DNA of 64,000 bases, from assembly GCA_003278855.1 (NCBI GenBank), contig QCCU01000005.1, forward strand, positions 36,453 through 100,452, written 5' to 3'. Shown one piece after another: positions 42,385 to 53,517 of this stretch; the stretch's first letter is position 1; every line of letters starts with the position of its first letter. The DNA comes from Prochlorococcus sp. AG-347-M23 (GTDB lineage Bacteria > Cyanobacteriota > Cyanobacteriia > PCC-6307 > Cyanobiaceae). The notes below the pieces were generated by a model, which saw only the letters and a program-made list of their open reading frames with translations, was not told where the DNA came from and did no database searches. The translations under genes and the position numbers were made by a program.

Positions 42385-42398
42385 AAATAGAAATTAAT

Positions 42399-42650
42399 TT
42401 AAGTAGATTTTTTTGAAGTATCTTTAGGTTTTTTTATAATAACGAAAAGTAAATGGGAGACCAAAAGAACTGACCAGACAATTGCAAAATTATTAAAATA
42501 GCTGATTTCATATTTAATCTCTTTTAAAAGCCACGTGCCACTTACGATCGCAGTAAATATCATGCAGTGAATAACAAAATTTACTATTCGAGAAAAATGT
42601 TTATAGATAGGATCTTCTAAATCGCCATTTCCGTACCACTTTATAGGCAT
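42399..42650 (-). CDS. Small two-TM hypothetical membrane protein
   Basis: 83-aa ORF with two hydrophobic segments; gap-filling between murJ/DUF3181 and tRNA-Arg. Confidence 0.65.
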   Translation of the reverse strand: MPIKWYGNGDLEDPIYKHFSRIVNFVIHCMIFTAIVSGTWLLKEIKYEISYFNNFAIVWSVLLVSHLLFVIIKKPKDTSKKST

Positions 42651-42736
42651 ATTTATAATTAGATTGTTAATAATAGATATTTTACCCGAAATCTAGTTGA
42701 CTAAGAGACCCTGAAACAGAGATATTACATAATTAT

Positions 42737-42810
42737 GCGCCTGTAGCTCAGTGGATTAGAGCACCTGACTACGGATCAGGGTGTCGGGAGTTCGAATCTC
42801 TCCAGGCGCG
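42737..42810 (+). tRNA. tRNA-Arg (ACG)
   Basis: Cloverleaf: GCGCCTG/CAGGCGC acceptor, CCTGA-CTACGGA-TCAGG anticodon arm, TTCGAAT T loop. Confidence 0.96.
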
Positions 42811-42887
42811 TCTAAAATTCTGAAATATTCTTTTTATATTTTTCTAAAAAATATCGTCTATATTATAGGTATTACTTATCAAATTCA

Positions 42888-44159
42888 ATGAATATCCTTC
42901 AAAATCTTAAAGAAAGTGATCCAGTAATATCAAATTTTATTAACTCTGAAAAAAATAGGCAGGAAACTCATCTTGAGTTAATAGCAAGCGAAAATTTCGC
43001 ATCAATTGCTGTTATGCAGGCTCAAGGTTCCGTTCTTACAAATAAATACGCTGAGGGATTACCCCAAAAAAGATATTACGGGGGATGTGAATTTGTTGAT
43101 GAAATCGAAGAATTAGCTATTCAGAGAGCGAAAAAATTATTTAATGCAAATTGGGCTAATGTTCAACCCCATAGTGGAGCGCAGGCAAATGCTGCTGTTT
43201 TCCTAAGTCTACTGAAACCTGGCGACACAATCATGGGAATGGATTTATCTCATGGTGGACACCTAACTCATGGGTCTCCAGTAAATATGAGTGGTAAATG
43301 GTTCAATGCAGTTCACTATGGTGTAAATAAAGAAACTAGTGAATTAAATTTTGATGAAATAAGAGAGATAGCACTTGAAACAAAACCAAAATTAATCATA
43401 TGTGGATATTCTGCTTATCCAAGAACAATCGATTTTGAGTCATTTAGAAATATTGCAGATGAAGTTGGTGCATTCTTAATGGCTGATATTGCACACATCG
43501 CCGGTCTTGTAGCAAGTAAACTTCACCCAAATCCAATACCATATTGTGATGTAGTAACCACAACTACTCATAAAACATTAAGAGGGCCTAGAGGGGGACT
43601 AATCTTGTGTAAAGATGCAGAATTTGGAAAGAAATTTGATAAATCTGTTTTCCCTGGAACTCAGGGTGGGCCCCTCGAACATATAATTGCAGCTAAAGCA
43701 GTTGCATTTGGAGAAGCCTTGCAGCCAGATTTCATTAATTATTCCCGACAAGTAATAAAAAATGCAAAAGTTCTAGCTTCAACTTTAATAAATAGAGGTA
43801 TCAATATCGTCAGTGGAGGCACTGATAACCATATTGTTTTACTAGATTTAAGAAGTATCAATATGACTGGTAAGATTGCTGACTTACTTGTAAGTGAAGT
43901 GAATATCACTGCAAATAAAAATACTGTTCCATTTGACCCTGAATCACCTTTTGTAACCAGCGGACTAAGGTTGGGAACTGCTGCTTTAACTACTAGAGGC
44001 TTTAATGAGGATGCTTTTGCTGAAGTTGGCGAAATCATTGCTGATAGATTACTTAACCCAGACGATTCACTGATTGAAAGTCAATGTAAAGAAAGAGTAT
44101 TAACCTTATGTAATCGTTTTCCTCTTTATGAAGGGAAACTTGAAGCATCAATTAAATGA
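42888..44159 (+). CDS. glyA: Serine hydroxymethyltransferase
   Basis: [59 protein letters not shown]. Confidence 0.98.
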   Translation: MNILQNLKESDPVISNFINSEKNRQETHLELIASENFASIAVMQAQGSVLTNKYAEGLPQKRYYGGCEFVDEIEELAIQRAKKLFNANWANVQPHSGAQANAAVFLSLLKPGDTIMGMDLSHGGHLTHGSPVNMSGKWFNAVHYGVNKETSELNFDEIREIALETKPKLIICGYSAYPRTIDFESFRNIADEVGAFLMADIAHIAGLVASKLHPNPIPYCDVVTTTTHKTLRGPRGGLILCKDAEFGKKFDKSVFPGTQGGPLEHIIAAKAVAFGEALQPDFINYSRQVIKNAKVLASTLINRGINIVSGGTDNHIVLLDLRSINMTGKIADLLVSEVNITANKNTVPFDPESPFVTSGLRLGTAALTTRGFNEDAFAEVGEIIADRLLNPDDSLIESQCKERVLTLCNRFPLYEGKLEASIK

Positions 44160-45430
44160 GTCCTAACTCCAAGGGAGTTGAAATTCTTTCTATTGGAACA
44201 GAACTACTCTTAGGAAATATTATCAATACAAATGCTCAATGGATTTCTGAACAGTTATCTCAATTAGGCTTAAATCACTTTAGGCAATCAACTGTCGGTG
44301 ATAATTGTGATCGAATTATAAAAGTAATTCAAGAAATATCGAAAAGAAGTAATCTTCTAATTACAACTGGTGGCTTGGGACCCACCCCAGATGACTTAAC
44401 TACTGAAGCAATTGCCAAATCTTTTAATGTATCTCTTTTTGAAAGAGCGCTCTTATGGGATGAAATTAAACAAAAACTTTCAAACTCAAAGATTAAGGAC
44501 GATTCCTCTAGCTTGAGGAAACAATGTTTCTTCCCAGAAAATGCTCAAATTATTAATAACCCTAGAGGCACTGCCCCAGGAATGATTTGGGAACCAGTAA
44601 AAGATTTTACTATCCTTACTTTCCCAGGAGTTCCCAGTGAAATGAAAACTATGTGGGAAGAGACGGCGTATGATTTCATTAAAACCAAATTCTCAGATAA
44701 TTATTCTTTTTTTTCAAATACTCTTAAATTTGCGGGTATTGGAGAATCAAGCGTTGCTGAAAAAATTAATGATCTATTAAATCTTAAAAACCCTACCGTT
44801 GCTCCATATGCAAACTTAGGAGAGGTTAAACTCAGAATCACCGCGCGAGCTAAGAACGACCTAGAAGCAAAAAATATAATTAAACCTATTAAAGAAAAAT
44901 TAAAAAAAGATTTTTCAAAATTTATTTTTGGAGAGGATAACGATACTCTTCCTGGCATTTTAATAAAAGAATTAACCAAGAGGAAAGAAACTATTGTTTT
45001 TGCTGAATCCTGCACCGGAGGCCTTCTATCTTCATCACTAACCTCAATATCAGGCTCATCTCAAGTTTTTCAAGGTAGTATTGTTTCCTATAGTAATAAA
45101 CTAAAAAATTCATTATTAAATATTTCTCAAGAAAAGCTTACAAAACATGGAGCTGTTTCTGAAGAAGTTTGTGAGGCCATGGCAATTAATGTAAAAGAGA
45201 AATTAGGAGCAGATTGGGCAATAGCAATTAGTGGAATAGCTGGTCCTAACGGAGGGAGTCAAGATAAACCGGTTGGACTTGTCTATATTTCAATTTCAGG
45301 ACCGAATAATCATATAACTAATATAAAAAAACTATTTAACTCAACACAAAATCGAATAGAAATTCAAAGACTAAGTGTAAATGTGTGTTTGAACAGCCTC
45401 CGATTAATCCTATTATCGAATAGTAAGTAA
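44156..45430 (+). CDS. cinA: CinA/competence-damage inducible protein
   Basis: [75 protein letters not shown]. Confidence 0.95.
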   Translation: MSPNSKGVEILSIGTELLLGNIINTNAQWISEQLSQLGLNHFRQSTVGDNCDRIIKVIQEISKRSNLLITTGGLGPTPDDLTTEAIAKSFNVSLFERALLWDEIKQKLSNSKIKDDSSSLRKQCFFPENAQIINNPRGTAPGMIWEPVKDFTILTFPGVPSEMKTMWEETAYDFIKTKFSDNYSFFSNTLKFAGIGESSVAEKINDLLNLKNPTVAPYANLGEVKLRITARAKNDLEAKNIIKPIKEKLKKDFSKFIFGEDNDTLPGILIKELTKRKETIVFAESCTGGLLSSSLTSISGSSQVFQGSIVSYSNKLKNSLLNISQEKLTKHGAVSEEVCEAMAINVKEKLGADWAIAISGIAGPNGGSQDKPVGLVYISISGPNNHITNIKKLFNSTQNRIEIQRLSVNVCLNSLRLILLSNSK

Positions 45431-45443
45431 CTATTTTTACAAA

Positions 45444-46850
45444 TTGAGTCAAGATACCCTATTTGATAAAGTTTGGGATTTACATAAGGTTTCAAGTCTT
45501 CCTGGAGGATCTGATCAAATATTTATTGGTCTTCACCTTATCCATGAAGTGACGAGTCCTCAAGCATTTGGTGCTTTAAAGGACAAAAAATTAAAAGTAA
45601 AATTCCCTGATAGAACTGTTGCTACTGTTGATCATATTGTGCCAACAGATAATCAGAGCAGGCCATTCAAAGATAATCTCGCTGAACAGATGATTGAAAC
45701 ACTTGAGAAGAATTGCTTAGAACATAAAATAAGATTTTTTAATATTGGCAGTGGTAATCAAGGAATAGTTCATGTAGTAGCACCGGAATTAGGCCTAACT
45801 CAGCCAGGAATGACAATCGCTTGCGGAGATTCTCATACTTCAACTCATGGAGCTTTTGGGTCAATTGCTTTTGGCATAGGTACCAGTCAAGTAAGAGATG
45901 TTCTTGCGACGCAAACCTTAGCAATGAACAAATTGAAAGTGAGGCAGATTTGGTGTGACAATAAATTATCAAAGGGTGTTTATGCTAAGGATTTAGTCCT
46001 TCATATAATTAATAAACTTGGTGTAAAGGCAGGAGTAGGTTTTGCATATGAATTCGCAGGACCTGCGATAAATGAATTATCAATGGAAGAAAGGATGACA
46101 ATATGCAATATGTCTATTGAAGGAGGAGCAAGATGCGGCTACATCAACCCTGATGAAAAGACCTTTAGTTACATTAAAAATAAATTATATGCTCCAAAAA
46201 ATGAGCATTGGGATAGAGCGCTCAGATGGTGGGAATCATTAAAAAGCGATGAAAATTCAATTTATGATGACGTCATTAAATTAGATGCTTCTAAGGTAGA
46301 ACCAACCGTAACCTGGGGGATTACTCCCGGCCAAAGTATAAGCATTAATCAACAAATCCCTCTTTTAGATAACTTATCCCCAAATGATAAATTAGTTGCA
46401 GAAGAGGCTTATGAATATATGAGTTTCAAGCCTGGACAATTAATAAAAGATACTCCTGTAGATGTTTGTTTCATAGGTAGTTGCACAAATGGAAGAATAA
46501 GTGACTTAAGAGTTGCAGCTAAAGTATTAAAAGGCAAAAAAGTATCCAAGAATGTCAAAGCATTTGCAGTTCCAGGTTCAGAACAAGTAGCCACTGAAGC
46601 AAAACAAGAAGGTCTTGATCAGATATTTAAAGATTCTGGATTTCAATGGAGAGAGCCTGGCTGCTCAATGTGTTTAGCAATGAATTCAGATAAGCTAATA
46701 GGTAATCAAGTTAGTGCTAGTTCTAGTAATAGAAATTTCAAGGGTCGCCAAGGATCTCCCAGTGGAAGAACACTGCTCATGAGTCCGGCAATGGTGGCTG
46801 CTGCTGCAATTAATGGCAAAGTCAGTGACGTTAGAGAATTTATCAACTGA
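45444..46850 (+). CDS. leuC: 3-isopropylmalate dehydratase large subunit
   Basis: [65 protein letters not shown]. Confidence 0.97.
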   Translation: MSQDTLFDKVWDLHKVSSLPGGSDQIFIGLHLIHEVTSPQAFGALKDKKLKVKFPDRTVATVDHIVPTDNQSRPFKDNLAEQMIETLEKNCLEHKIRFFNIGSGNQGIVHVVAPELGLTQPGMTIACGDSHTSTHGAFGSIAFGIGTSQVRDVLATQTLAMNKLKVRQIWCDNKLSKGVYAKDLVLHIINKLGVKAGVGFAYEFAGPAINELSMEERMTICNMSIEGGARCGYINPDEKTFSYIKNKLYAPKNEHWDRALRWWESLKSDENSIYDDVIKLDASKVEPTVTWGITPGQSISINQQIPLLDNLSPNDKLVAEEAYEYMSFKPGQLIKDTPVDVCFIGSCTNGRISDLRVAAKVLKGKKVSKNVKAFAVPGSEQVATEAKQEGLDQIFKDSGFQWREPGCSMCLAMNSDKLIGNQVSASSSNRNFKGRQGSPSGRTLLMSPAMVAAAAINGKVSDVREFIN

Positions 46851-47473
46851 TGAAATCAGAGTTTACCCCGCCAATTGGAAAAATTTCAAATATTAACGGG
46901 CAATGTATCTCATTGATTGGAAATGACATTGATACAGATCGAATAATTCCAGCGCGTTTTTTGAAGTGCGTTAACTTTAATTCATTGGGTGAATCTGTTT
47001 TTGAAGATGATAGAAAAACTTTAAAAGGAAGGCATCCTTTTGATCTTGAGGAAAACAAAAATTCCTCGATACTAATTGTTAATAGCAATTTTGGATGTGG
47101 TTCCAGCAGAGAACATGCCCCCCAAGCGCTCATGAGATGGGGTATAAAAGCAATTATAGGGGAAAGTTTCGCCGATATTTTTTACAGTAACTGTATTGCA
47201 ATCGGAATTCCCTGTTTTACGCTACCTAAAAAATCCATAGAAGAAATACAAAACTATTGCGATAATCAATTTTTATTTTTAGAAATTGATCTGAAAAAAT
47301 CCTTCGCAAAATCAAAAGATTTAAATTTAAATCTTGAGATAAAGGAAAGCTCAAGAAAAATGTTTTTATCAGGAGAATGGGATGCTACTTCAACACTACT
47401 TGACAATGAAAATCTAATAGAAAATAAATTTAACCAATTACCTTATATAAAATTTAACTCTCATTACTCTTAG
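46850..47473 (+). CDS. leuD: 3-isopropylmalate dehydratase small subunit
   Basis: IGNDIDTDRIIPARFLK, NFGCGSSREHAPQALMRWGIKAII, ADIFYSNCIAIGI. Confidence 0.97.
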   Translation: MKSEFTPPIGKISNINGQCISLIGNDIDTDRIIPARFLKCVNFNSLGESVFEDDRKTLKGRHPFDLEENKNSSILIVNSNFGCGSSREHAPQALMRWGIKAIIGESFADIFYSNCIAIGIPCFTLPKKSIEEIQNYCDNQFLFLEIDLKKSFAKSKDLNLNLEIKESSRKMFLSGEWDATSTLLDNENLIENKFNQLPYIKFNSHYS

Positions 47474-49462
47474 CTATCTAAATCCAAATAACTTGAAAGA
47501 GATTCCCCCTGCTTGATTATGAGGTTGATAAAAAATACCAAATTCATAGGATCTTTTTTTCCAATTTAAAGAAATTTTAGAATCTATAAATTCACCATAG
47601 TCATCTGAATCGTCTGTTAAGTTTAAAGTCCCAACACTTTTGAGAATAACTGGTCCAAATAGTTGCTGATCAAACGCAAATTTTAGGGTGAATTTATCAT
47701 AATTTTGATCAAACTTAAAAACACTTTCACCACCATTAAATTTATAGAAAGGTAAAAGACTTATCCGAGTATAGTCAAAAGTTTTATTTTTAAAATTACC
47801 CATTATATATTCTGGGCCAGCACCTAAACCTAAATATTCTTGATGATCCCCATTTTCATAGAGAGAATAAGATAATTCTAATTTTGTGTTAAGGCTTAAG
47901 CCTTTAGTAATTGGTTCAGGAACATACTTGTAGGAAATATCAATAGATTTTTTTTCAGGATTAAAAATTCTAATTGGGAATTTCTGATCAAGAGAATAAA
48001 ACAAATTGCCTTTTATATTAGTTACCAGATTTTTACTATTTAAAGCCTCTGCTGTTAAATTAGCGAAACCAAAAGATAAAACTTCTTTCTTTTTAATATC
48101 ATCAACAATCCAATTATTTTCTTTTTGCAATTTTGAACCATAACCTGAGTAAATTTCTGCTTCACCCAAGGAACCATTCCAGACCCTCTCTCTATAGATT
48201 CCATAAAAACTTTTTTCCCATTTTGAATCTAATAAATCAATTTCTTTACTCAATTCAGTTTTAAATCTAAATGCATCTGAAAATTTATCAAAGTCAAGAG
48301 TATTTAAATTCTTGTCTATTCTTAAATCCCAGGTGTTTATTTTGCCTTTTATTATGGATTTTAGAGCAAAGTAATCTGCAAAACTTGTATTCCTCTTAAC
48401 CTTCCTTGAAGTTATTGATTCGTCCTTATTAACAAAACTTTTTGTATATCCTTTAAGTGAGCGTTGAATTAAGAATTGCGGCTCTAAATCGAGAATAAAA
48501 TTATTAAATATCTCTATAGAGTTAAATTTCCTGCCAATAAAATAGCCATCTTTATCTAAATTTTCATATCCTAGATTCCATCTATTATCAATTTGAGAAT
48601 TATTAAAGTTAAAAGCTCTATCACCTAACCAAAAAGGAATGGATAATTTCTCATCAATAATTAGATAATTTAGTGAGGACTTAAATCTTAATTTTTCATC
48701 TCGAGGATAAACCTCTAATGAATTAATTGCTAATTTTACTTGCTTTGATTCTAGTAAATCATTACTAAATAAAGCCTTCTTACTTTTCCACTTTTCTCCA
48801 TCTATAGTCATCTTATCTGTGTAAAACAGCCAATTCTCAACCTTATTAGGGGTATATAAAACTTCCTTTTTGTTTATTTCAAGTAAACTTTCTATCTTAT
48901 TAATATCTGGCAAGCTGAAATTTGAGGATAAGTCATCCAATAAAGTATTGGTATTAATAGATCCCTTAACATCTAATAAATATCCTTTTTCGCTTAGAAA
49001 ACTGTACTCTAGTTGTGAAAATTTGAAGAATTGACCCCCTAATTCCAAAGATATATTTCCTTTAGCACTAATTTTTTTATTTAACTTATCGTAAATTACA
49101 GTATCTGCTTTAAGGAGTTTGCCTCTATAAGAAACGTTTACATTTCCCTCTGCATAAATAACATCATTTATTTCAGACTGTTTATCAGATTGGATTATTA
49201 ACTCTTGTTGCTTTTCAGCTTTAGCTACTAAAAATAAATCAAGATCTTTCTGTAATAAATTCAAATAGGAATTATTGTCATCTGAAATATTTGAAGAACT
49301 TTGTAGAAACTCTTCACTATGATTATTTGTTCGAATTAAATTTACATTTTGAGAATTGGTATTTTCTTTAATTTTTTTTAAATCAGCTGATTTTGATGGC
49401 TGTAGTAAATTAATAAAAAGAAAAGAGAAAAATATTACTTTTTTTGAAATTCCAGAAAACAA
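47474..49462 (-). CDS. DUF3769/LptD-like outer-membrane beta-barrel protein
   Basis: Signal peptide; OstA/LptA-like segment (VIYAEGNVNVSYRGKLLKADTVIYDKLNKKISAKGN); long beta-rich region ending in aromatic-terminated SFKLFGFR. Confidence 0.75.
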   Translation of the reverse strand: MFSGISKKVIFFSFLFINLLQPSKSADLKKIKENTNSQNVNLIRTNNHSEEFLQSSSNISDDNNSYLNLLQKDLDLFLVAKAEKQQELIIQSDKQSEINDVIYAEGNVNVSYRGKLLKADTVIYDKLNKKISAKGNISLELGGQFFKFSQLEYSFLSEKGYLLDVKGSINTNTLLDDLSSNFSLPDINKIESLLEINKKEVLYTPNKVENWLFYTDKMTIDGEKWKSKKALFSNDLLESKQVKLAINSLEVYPRDEKLRFKSSLNYLIIDEKLSIPFWLGDRAFNFNNSQIDNRWNLGYENLDKDGYFIGRKFNSIEIFNNFILDLEPQFLIQRSLKGYTKSFVNKDESITSRKVKRNTSFADYFALKSIIKGKINTWDLRIDKNLNTLDFDKFSDAFRFKTELSKEIDLLDSKWEKSFYGIYRERVWNGSLGEAEIYSGYGSKLQKENNWIVDDIKKKEVLSFGFANLTAEALNSKNLVTNIKGNLFYSLDQKFPIRIFNPEKKSIDISYKYVPEPITKGLSLNTKLELSYSLYENGDHQEYLGLGAGPEYIMGNFKNKTFDYTRISLLPFYKFNGGESVFKFDQNYDKFTLKFAFDQQLFGPVILKSVGTLNLTDDSDDYGEFIDSKISLNWKKRSYEFGIFYQPHNQAGGISFKLFGFR

Positions 49463-49483
49463 TTTGAAAATTTAATAAAAAGA

Positions 49484-49612
49484 TTAATCTTGGGGACTTT
49501 CTAGGTCTTTTCTGTTTGGCGTTCTTGTTGGGTCACTTGCTAAAAATCCGAAAAGAAATATTCCAACGAAGAAAAAGACGATTGTGTAAACAGAAATTTT
49601 TAAAGCGAGCAT
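49484..49612 (-). CDS. psbI: Photosystem II protein I (42 aa; absent from ORF track)
   Basis: Hand translation: [42 protein letters not shown]. Confidence 0.96.
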
Positions 49613-49721
49613 GGAATTACTAGTGCTGACAGATTTATATCCTATTAAATTTATAATTAAACTATGGTTAATTGTTTACTTTTTGTATTTTTGGTAAATT
49701 TTGAAATACTTTCAGGACTAA

Positions 49722-49874
49722 TTAATCATCATGATCATCCCAGGGATCAGTAAGCTTTGCGGCTTTAGGTCCAAAGGCAGTCCAAAGACCAAAGCCGGTC
49801 AAAGCTAAAAGTAAAGCGAGAATTGTTACAGCTATAGAAACTGCAGGATCTGGAGCTGATGATAAAGTTTGCAT
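49722..49874 (-). CDS. psbN: PsbN protein (50 aa; absent from ORF track)
   Basis: Hand translation: MQTLSSAPDPAVSIAVTILALLLALTGFGLWTAFGPKAAKLTDPWDDHDD*; divergent from psbH. Confidence 0.95.
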   Translation of the reverse strand: MQTLSSAPDPAVSIAVTILALLLALTGFGLWTAFGPKAAKLTDPWDDHDD

Positions 49875-49954
49875 CAATTTTGCTAAGTTTGTAAACAATT
49901 TATGTATGAGTTCTTATACAATAACGAAATAATATTCGATTTTGTGAATTTAAC

Positions 49955-50155
49955 ATGGGTCAAAAAACAGCATTAGGAAGTCTTTTAAAAGCAATTGGCA
50001 ATTCAGGTCAAGGAAAAGTTGTACCTGGCTGGGGAGCAGTTCCTGTTATGACAGTAATTGGTCTACTACTTTTGGTTTTCTTAGTTATTCTTCTACAAAT
50101 TTATAACCAGTCCCTACTACTGCAAGGCTTCTCAGTAGATTGGAACGGAAACTAA
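49955..50155 (+). CDS. psbH: Photosystem II phosphoprotein H
   Basis: [66 protein letters not shown]. Confidence 0.97.
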
Positions 50156-50176
50156 AATTTCAAAAATTTTCTCAAA

Positions 50177-50218
50177 AAGTTATTTGGTTAATGTGAAATT
50201 GCCAAATAACTTTTTTTT
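50177..50218 (+). terminator. Rho-independent terminator downstream of psbH
   Basis: AAAGTTATTTGG...CCAAATAACTTT inverted repeat followed by a T run. Confidence 0.85.
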
Positions 50219-50296
50219 AAATTTTTGTTTTTATTAATTAGTTATAGTTTGTATATATTCATAATTCTCAAACAAAAAGAGATTTAGAAATAAACA

Positions 50297-50899
50297 ATGA
50301 AAGAAATATTTTTAATTGGATTAGGTAATCCTGGTAAAAAATACTCAAAAAGTAGACATAACATAGGTTTTTTAATGCTCGAACATCTCTCGAAAAAATA
50401 TAATTCAAATTTTTTACTAAAAGATAAGCTTAAAAGTTCCTGCTCAGAATTTCAAATCAATGATTCTACTTTCAGATTATTCTTACCGAATACGTTTATG
50501 AATAACAGTGGTGATGCTGTCCGAGCAATAGTTGATTGGTACAAGATCGATTTAGATCAGGTTTTCATAATACTCGATGATAAAGATCTTCCCCTTGGAA
50601 AAATAAGATTTAGAAGAAAAGGAAGCTCAGGAGGACATAACGGGCTTAAAAGCATTATTGAACAATTGCAGACACAAAACTTTAAGAGAATAAGAATTGG
50701 TATTGGGTCACCTCCTCTAATAAAAGGAAAAAATAATTTCAATACCATTTCACATGTATTAGGGAATATTTCTCTAGAAGAAAAATCAATATTAGATAAA
50801 GTGTACAAAAGAGTAATTGAATCTCTTGAACAACTAAATACTAAAAAAGAAGAATATATAATTAACGAATTAAATTCTTTTGACAAAGACCAACCTTAA
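50297..50899 (+). CDS. pth: Peptidyl-tRNA hydrolase
   Basis: LIGLGNPGKKYSKSRHNIGFLMLE, PNTFMNNSGDAV, DDKDLPLGKIRFRRKGSSGGHNGLKSI, RIRIGIG. Confidence 0.97.
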   Translation: MKEIFLIGLGNPGKKYSKSRHNIGFLMLEHLSKKYNSNFLLKDKLKSSCSEFQINDSTFRLFLPNTFMNNSGDAVRAIVDWYKIDLDQVFIILDDKDLPLGKIRFRRKGSSGGHNGLKSIIEQLQTQNFKRIRIGIGSPPLIKGKNNFNTISHVLGNISLEEKSILDKVYKRVIESLEQLNTKKEEYIINELNSFDKDQP

Positions 50900-50902
50900 G
50901 AA

Positions 50903-51160
50903 ATGAGTTCAAAACCTGAAACTATTGCAAATGTAAGTGTTAAAGAATATTGCTTCTCAAAAAAGCAAATTCAGGGGGTTGTGGAAGCTAGTCAATTTAA
51001 ATGGACTTTTACATACTCCTTCAATAAAGGTCTATTAAAGGTAAAACCACCTTTAGGAAGAGCATTAATTGAGAATGCCCTATTGAAATTTTTAATGAAA
51101 AAAGATTATGAATTAGAAACAGGGAATGAGTATAAGTTCACTATTTCAGCCAAGTTTTAA
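50903..51160 (+). CDS. Conserved cyanobacterial protein (DUF3146-like)
   Basis: 85-aa ORF: ANVSVKEYCFSKKQIQGVVEASQFKWTFTYSFNKGLLKVKPPLGRALIENAL; family name from memory. Confidence 0.65.
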   Translation: MSSKPETIANVSVKEYCFSKKQIQGVVEASQFKWTFTYSFNKGLLKVKPPLGRALIENALLKFLMKKDYELETGNEYKFTISAKF

Positions 51161-51578
51161 AATCAAGATTTTGATTCAAAGTAAACTTCATTTTGCAATA
51201 ATCCTCTAAAATTATCAAAGCTGATATTGCATCAAGGTTTTTATTAAGAATAAAAACCTCCCTTGGAATTAAAAACTTGAGACCACGGATTGGAAACAGT
51301 TCGAAATATCTTGCTTTAGCCCTTAAAGTAGTATTCTTTTCCTCAAAAGTTATTATCTCTTTTTTAAAAAAATATAATTTTTCTCTAATCTCTTTATTGG
51401 TGGTCCCATTGCCAATAATAATTTGTGATATATCCTCAGAAGTAATTAAATTTCTGACATAGTTCCCAAGTAATCCACTTTTAAGGATTATTGCTTTATA
51501 AACTTTTTTTTCGTTTATTTCAGCTAATACTAAGCCACATTTACTTTTTCCTGGATCAATAGTTATTACTCTGGACAT
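51141..51578 (-). CDS. RNase H-fold (RuvC/YqgF-like) resolvase-family protein
   Basis: N-terminal ITIDPGKSKCGLVLAE (D-x-G-x-x-K-x-G) motif. Confidence 0.65.
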   Translation of the reverse strand: MSRVITIDPGKSKCGLVLAEINEKKVYKAIILKSGLLGNYVRNLITSEDISQIIIGNGTTNKEIREKLYFFKKEIITFEEKNTTLRAKARYFELFPIRGLKFLIPREVFILNKNLDAISALIILEDYCKMKFTLNQNLDFKTWLK

Positions 51579-52544
51579 TTAAGCTGCAATCTTTAAAATA
51601 TTAATCTCAACGACTATAGGTTCTACAGTTTTACTATCTCTTAAAGATACTACTTCCAACTTAAATTTAATATTTTGATTTTCTCTAAGAAAGTCTCTAA
51701 TTTTTTTTACAAAATTTCCACTTGTATTAATTTCATTAACTTGTGATCCTTTTGACTTAACTTCATCTCTTGTTTCTCTAAGCAATGATTTAATCTTTAG
51801 ATTTATTGATTTACTATTTAAATCAGTTGCCCCAAAAATAGAACTTGTAATAACATCACCTTTTTTGACTATAAATTTATTCTCTAATAAATCTGGAGAT
51901 ACAAAAACATAATTATCTCCTTTTAAAACATTTGTTGCTGATTTAATTAATAAAACCCAGTTTCCACCGCTCGCAGCTATTGTCTCAATTTTTTTAATAT
52001 CACTGGGTCTCCACAAAAGAATATTTTTTGCTTGTTTATTGTTGGGGATAACAATTTTCCTAACAAATTTATCAGCTTCATTGAAGATTTTTGTTAAGTC
52101 AAGTTTTATATTTGAGCTGGAATCAACCTCAGCAATAAATAAAGTTTGTCCTCTTTTAATAACAATATTTCCTCTCCTAAATTCTTTAATATTTGTTTTT
52201 AATTGATTTAACTCTTTTTCTTTTTGAATAATTTTACCTTCAAGTTCCTTTCGCTCTTCCTGTAAAGGGATTAAAGCCTTTTTACTTTCGTCTAAAGTTT
52301 TTTGCAAAAAAGGTATATCTACAAAAAGCCTTTGTCTAAATTCTTCACTGACTAGAATCAATAACCCTATTGATATTGAACTAATAAACCCGCCAGTAAT
52401 AATAGTTATTATAGTTGCTGTTTTTTTCGGCCTTAACTTTAAGATACTAAATCTAGCTTTGCCAATCTTTGTTCCGAGAATATCCCCAAATGGTGCAATT
52501 AATCCCCCTAGTAATATTAAAAAAACAATTAAAATCCAAGCCAC
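51579..52544 (-). CDS. DUF3084 family membrane/coiled-coil protein
   Basis: N-terminal LGGLIAPFGDILGTKIGKARFSILKLRPKKTAT; coiled coil EERKELEGKIIQKEKELNQLKTN. Confidence 0.78.
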   Translation of the reverse strand: MAWILIVFLILLGGLIAPFGDILGTKIGKARFSILKLRPKKTATIITIITGGFISSISIGLLILVSEEFRQRLFVDIPFLQKTLDESKKALIPLQEERKELEGKIIQKEKELNQLKTNIKEFRRGNIVIKRGQTLFIAEVDSSSNIKLDLTKIFNEADKFVRKIVIPNNKQAKNILLWRPSDIKKIETIAASGGNWVLLIKSATNVLKGDNYVFVSPDLLENKFIVKKGDVITSSIFGATDLNSKSINLKIKSLLRETRDEVKSKGSQVNEINTSGNFVKKIRDFLRENQNIKFKLEVVSLRDSKTVEPIVVEINILKIAA

Positions 52545-52583
52545 ACTTTTGCATATACTCAGTACATCATAATTTATGATGAA

Positions 52584-53318
52584 TCAATTAAATCTTTTTG
52601 CAAGAGCAATTGGATCAAACACTGTTATCTTTTTTCTTTCAATATTAAGAAGTCCTGAATCCTTTAAATCTCCTAATAATCTTGTAATGGTTACTCTTGT
52701 AGAACCAATAGCTTCAGCAATTGCCTGATGTGAAAGCCTTAAATCTATCGTAATACCTTTTTCACCTGCAACTCCAAAGTCTCTACAAAGGACCATTAAA
52801 AAACTTACTAAACGAGAAGACATATCTCTATGTGTAAGAGTTTCTATCATGGTTTCAGTTTGCAAGATCCTACTTGAAAGCCCCTGTAAAAGTAACAATC
52901 CTACTGATGCATCTTCCTCTATAGCTCTTAAAACAGAATTTGCAGGAGCTGTTATCATTTCAACTCTTGTGAATGCTATGGCATGGTAAAAACGATCGGA
53001 TCTATGGCCTGTTAGAAGAGATAAAACGCCAAAGAGACTATTCTCTCTTAAAAGAGCAACAGTTATTTCTTCACCTGATTCATACACTCTTGACAATCTT
53101 ACTGCTCCTCTTCTTATAAGATAAACCCTTTCAGCAGGATCTCCAGGGAAGAATATTGTTTTAGATCTCTCAACCATTTCTGTGCTTGCACCATCTAGAC
53201 CTTTAATAACTTCCATTAAAGTTCTATTAATTGGAAAACGTTCTCCAACAGAGTTAATTTTACTTTGTCCGGAATGTTGCGAACTAAAGCGGTTGAATCC
53301 TCGTGAAGCAGGTATCAT
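52584..53318 (-). CDS. ntcA: Global nitrogen regulator NtcA (CRP family)
   Basis: [77 protein letters not shown]. Confidence 0.97.
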   Translation of the reverse strand: MIPASRGFNRFSSQHSGQSKINSVGERFPINRTLMEVIKGLDGASTEMVERSKTIFFPGDPAERVYLIRRGAVRLSRVYESGEEITVALLRENSLFGVLSLLTGHRSDRFYHAIAFTRVEMITAPANSVLRAIEEDASVGLLLLQGLSSRILQTETMIETLTHRDMSSRLVSFLMVLCRDFGVAGEKGITIDLRLSHQAIAEAIGSTRVTITRLLGDLKDSGLLNIERKKITVFDPIALAKRFN

Positions 53319-53366
53319 AAATATCTTGACTATTAAAAAATTTAAGGAGACACCCTAAAATATCTT

Positions 53367-53380
53367 GTATCAACAGTAAC
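53367..53380 (-). promoter_or_regulatory. Near-consensus NtcA box in the ntcA promoter
   Basis: Minus strand GTT-ACTGTTGA-TAC (one mismatch to GTAN8TAC), then 22 nt, then TAAATT (TAN3T-type -10). Confidence 0.6.
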
Positions 53381-53517
53381 AATTTTCAATTCTTATCAGT
53401 TTATCAGCAAGCTTTTTTCAGTAAGTTTCAAATTGCTTAACCCTTTTTTAAGTAAAATTACACTATATGCAGCGTCAATAGATTCTAATTATACTGCATG
53501 TAGAAAGATTCTAAATA

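Noticed and set aside
50156-50296. A tatA or other small ORF between psbH and pth
   Set aside because: The gap is mostly the psbH terminator and AT-rich spacer; no convincing reading frame.
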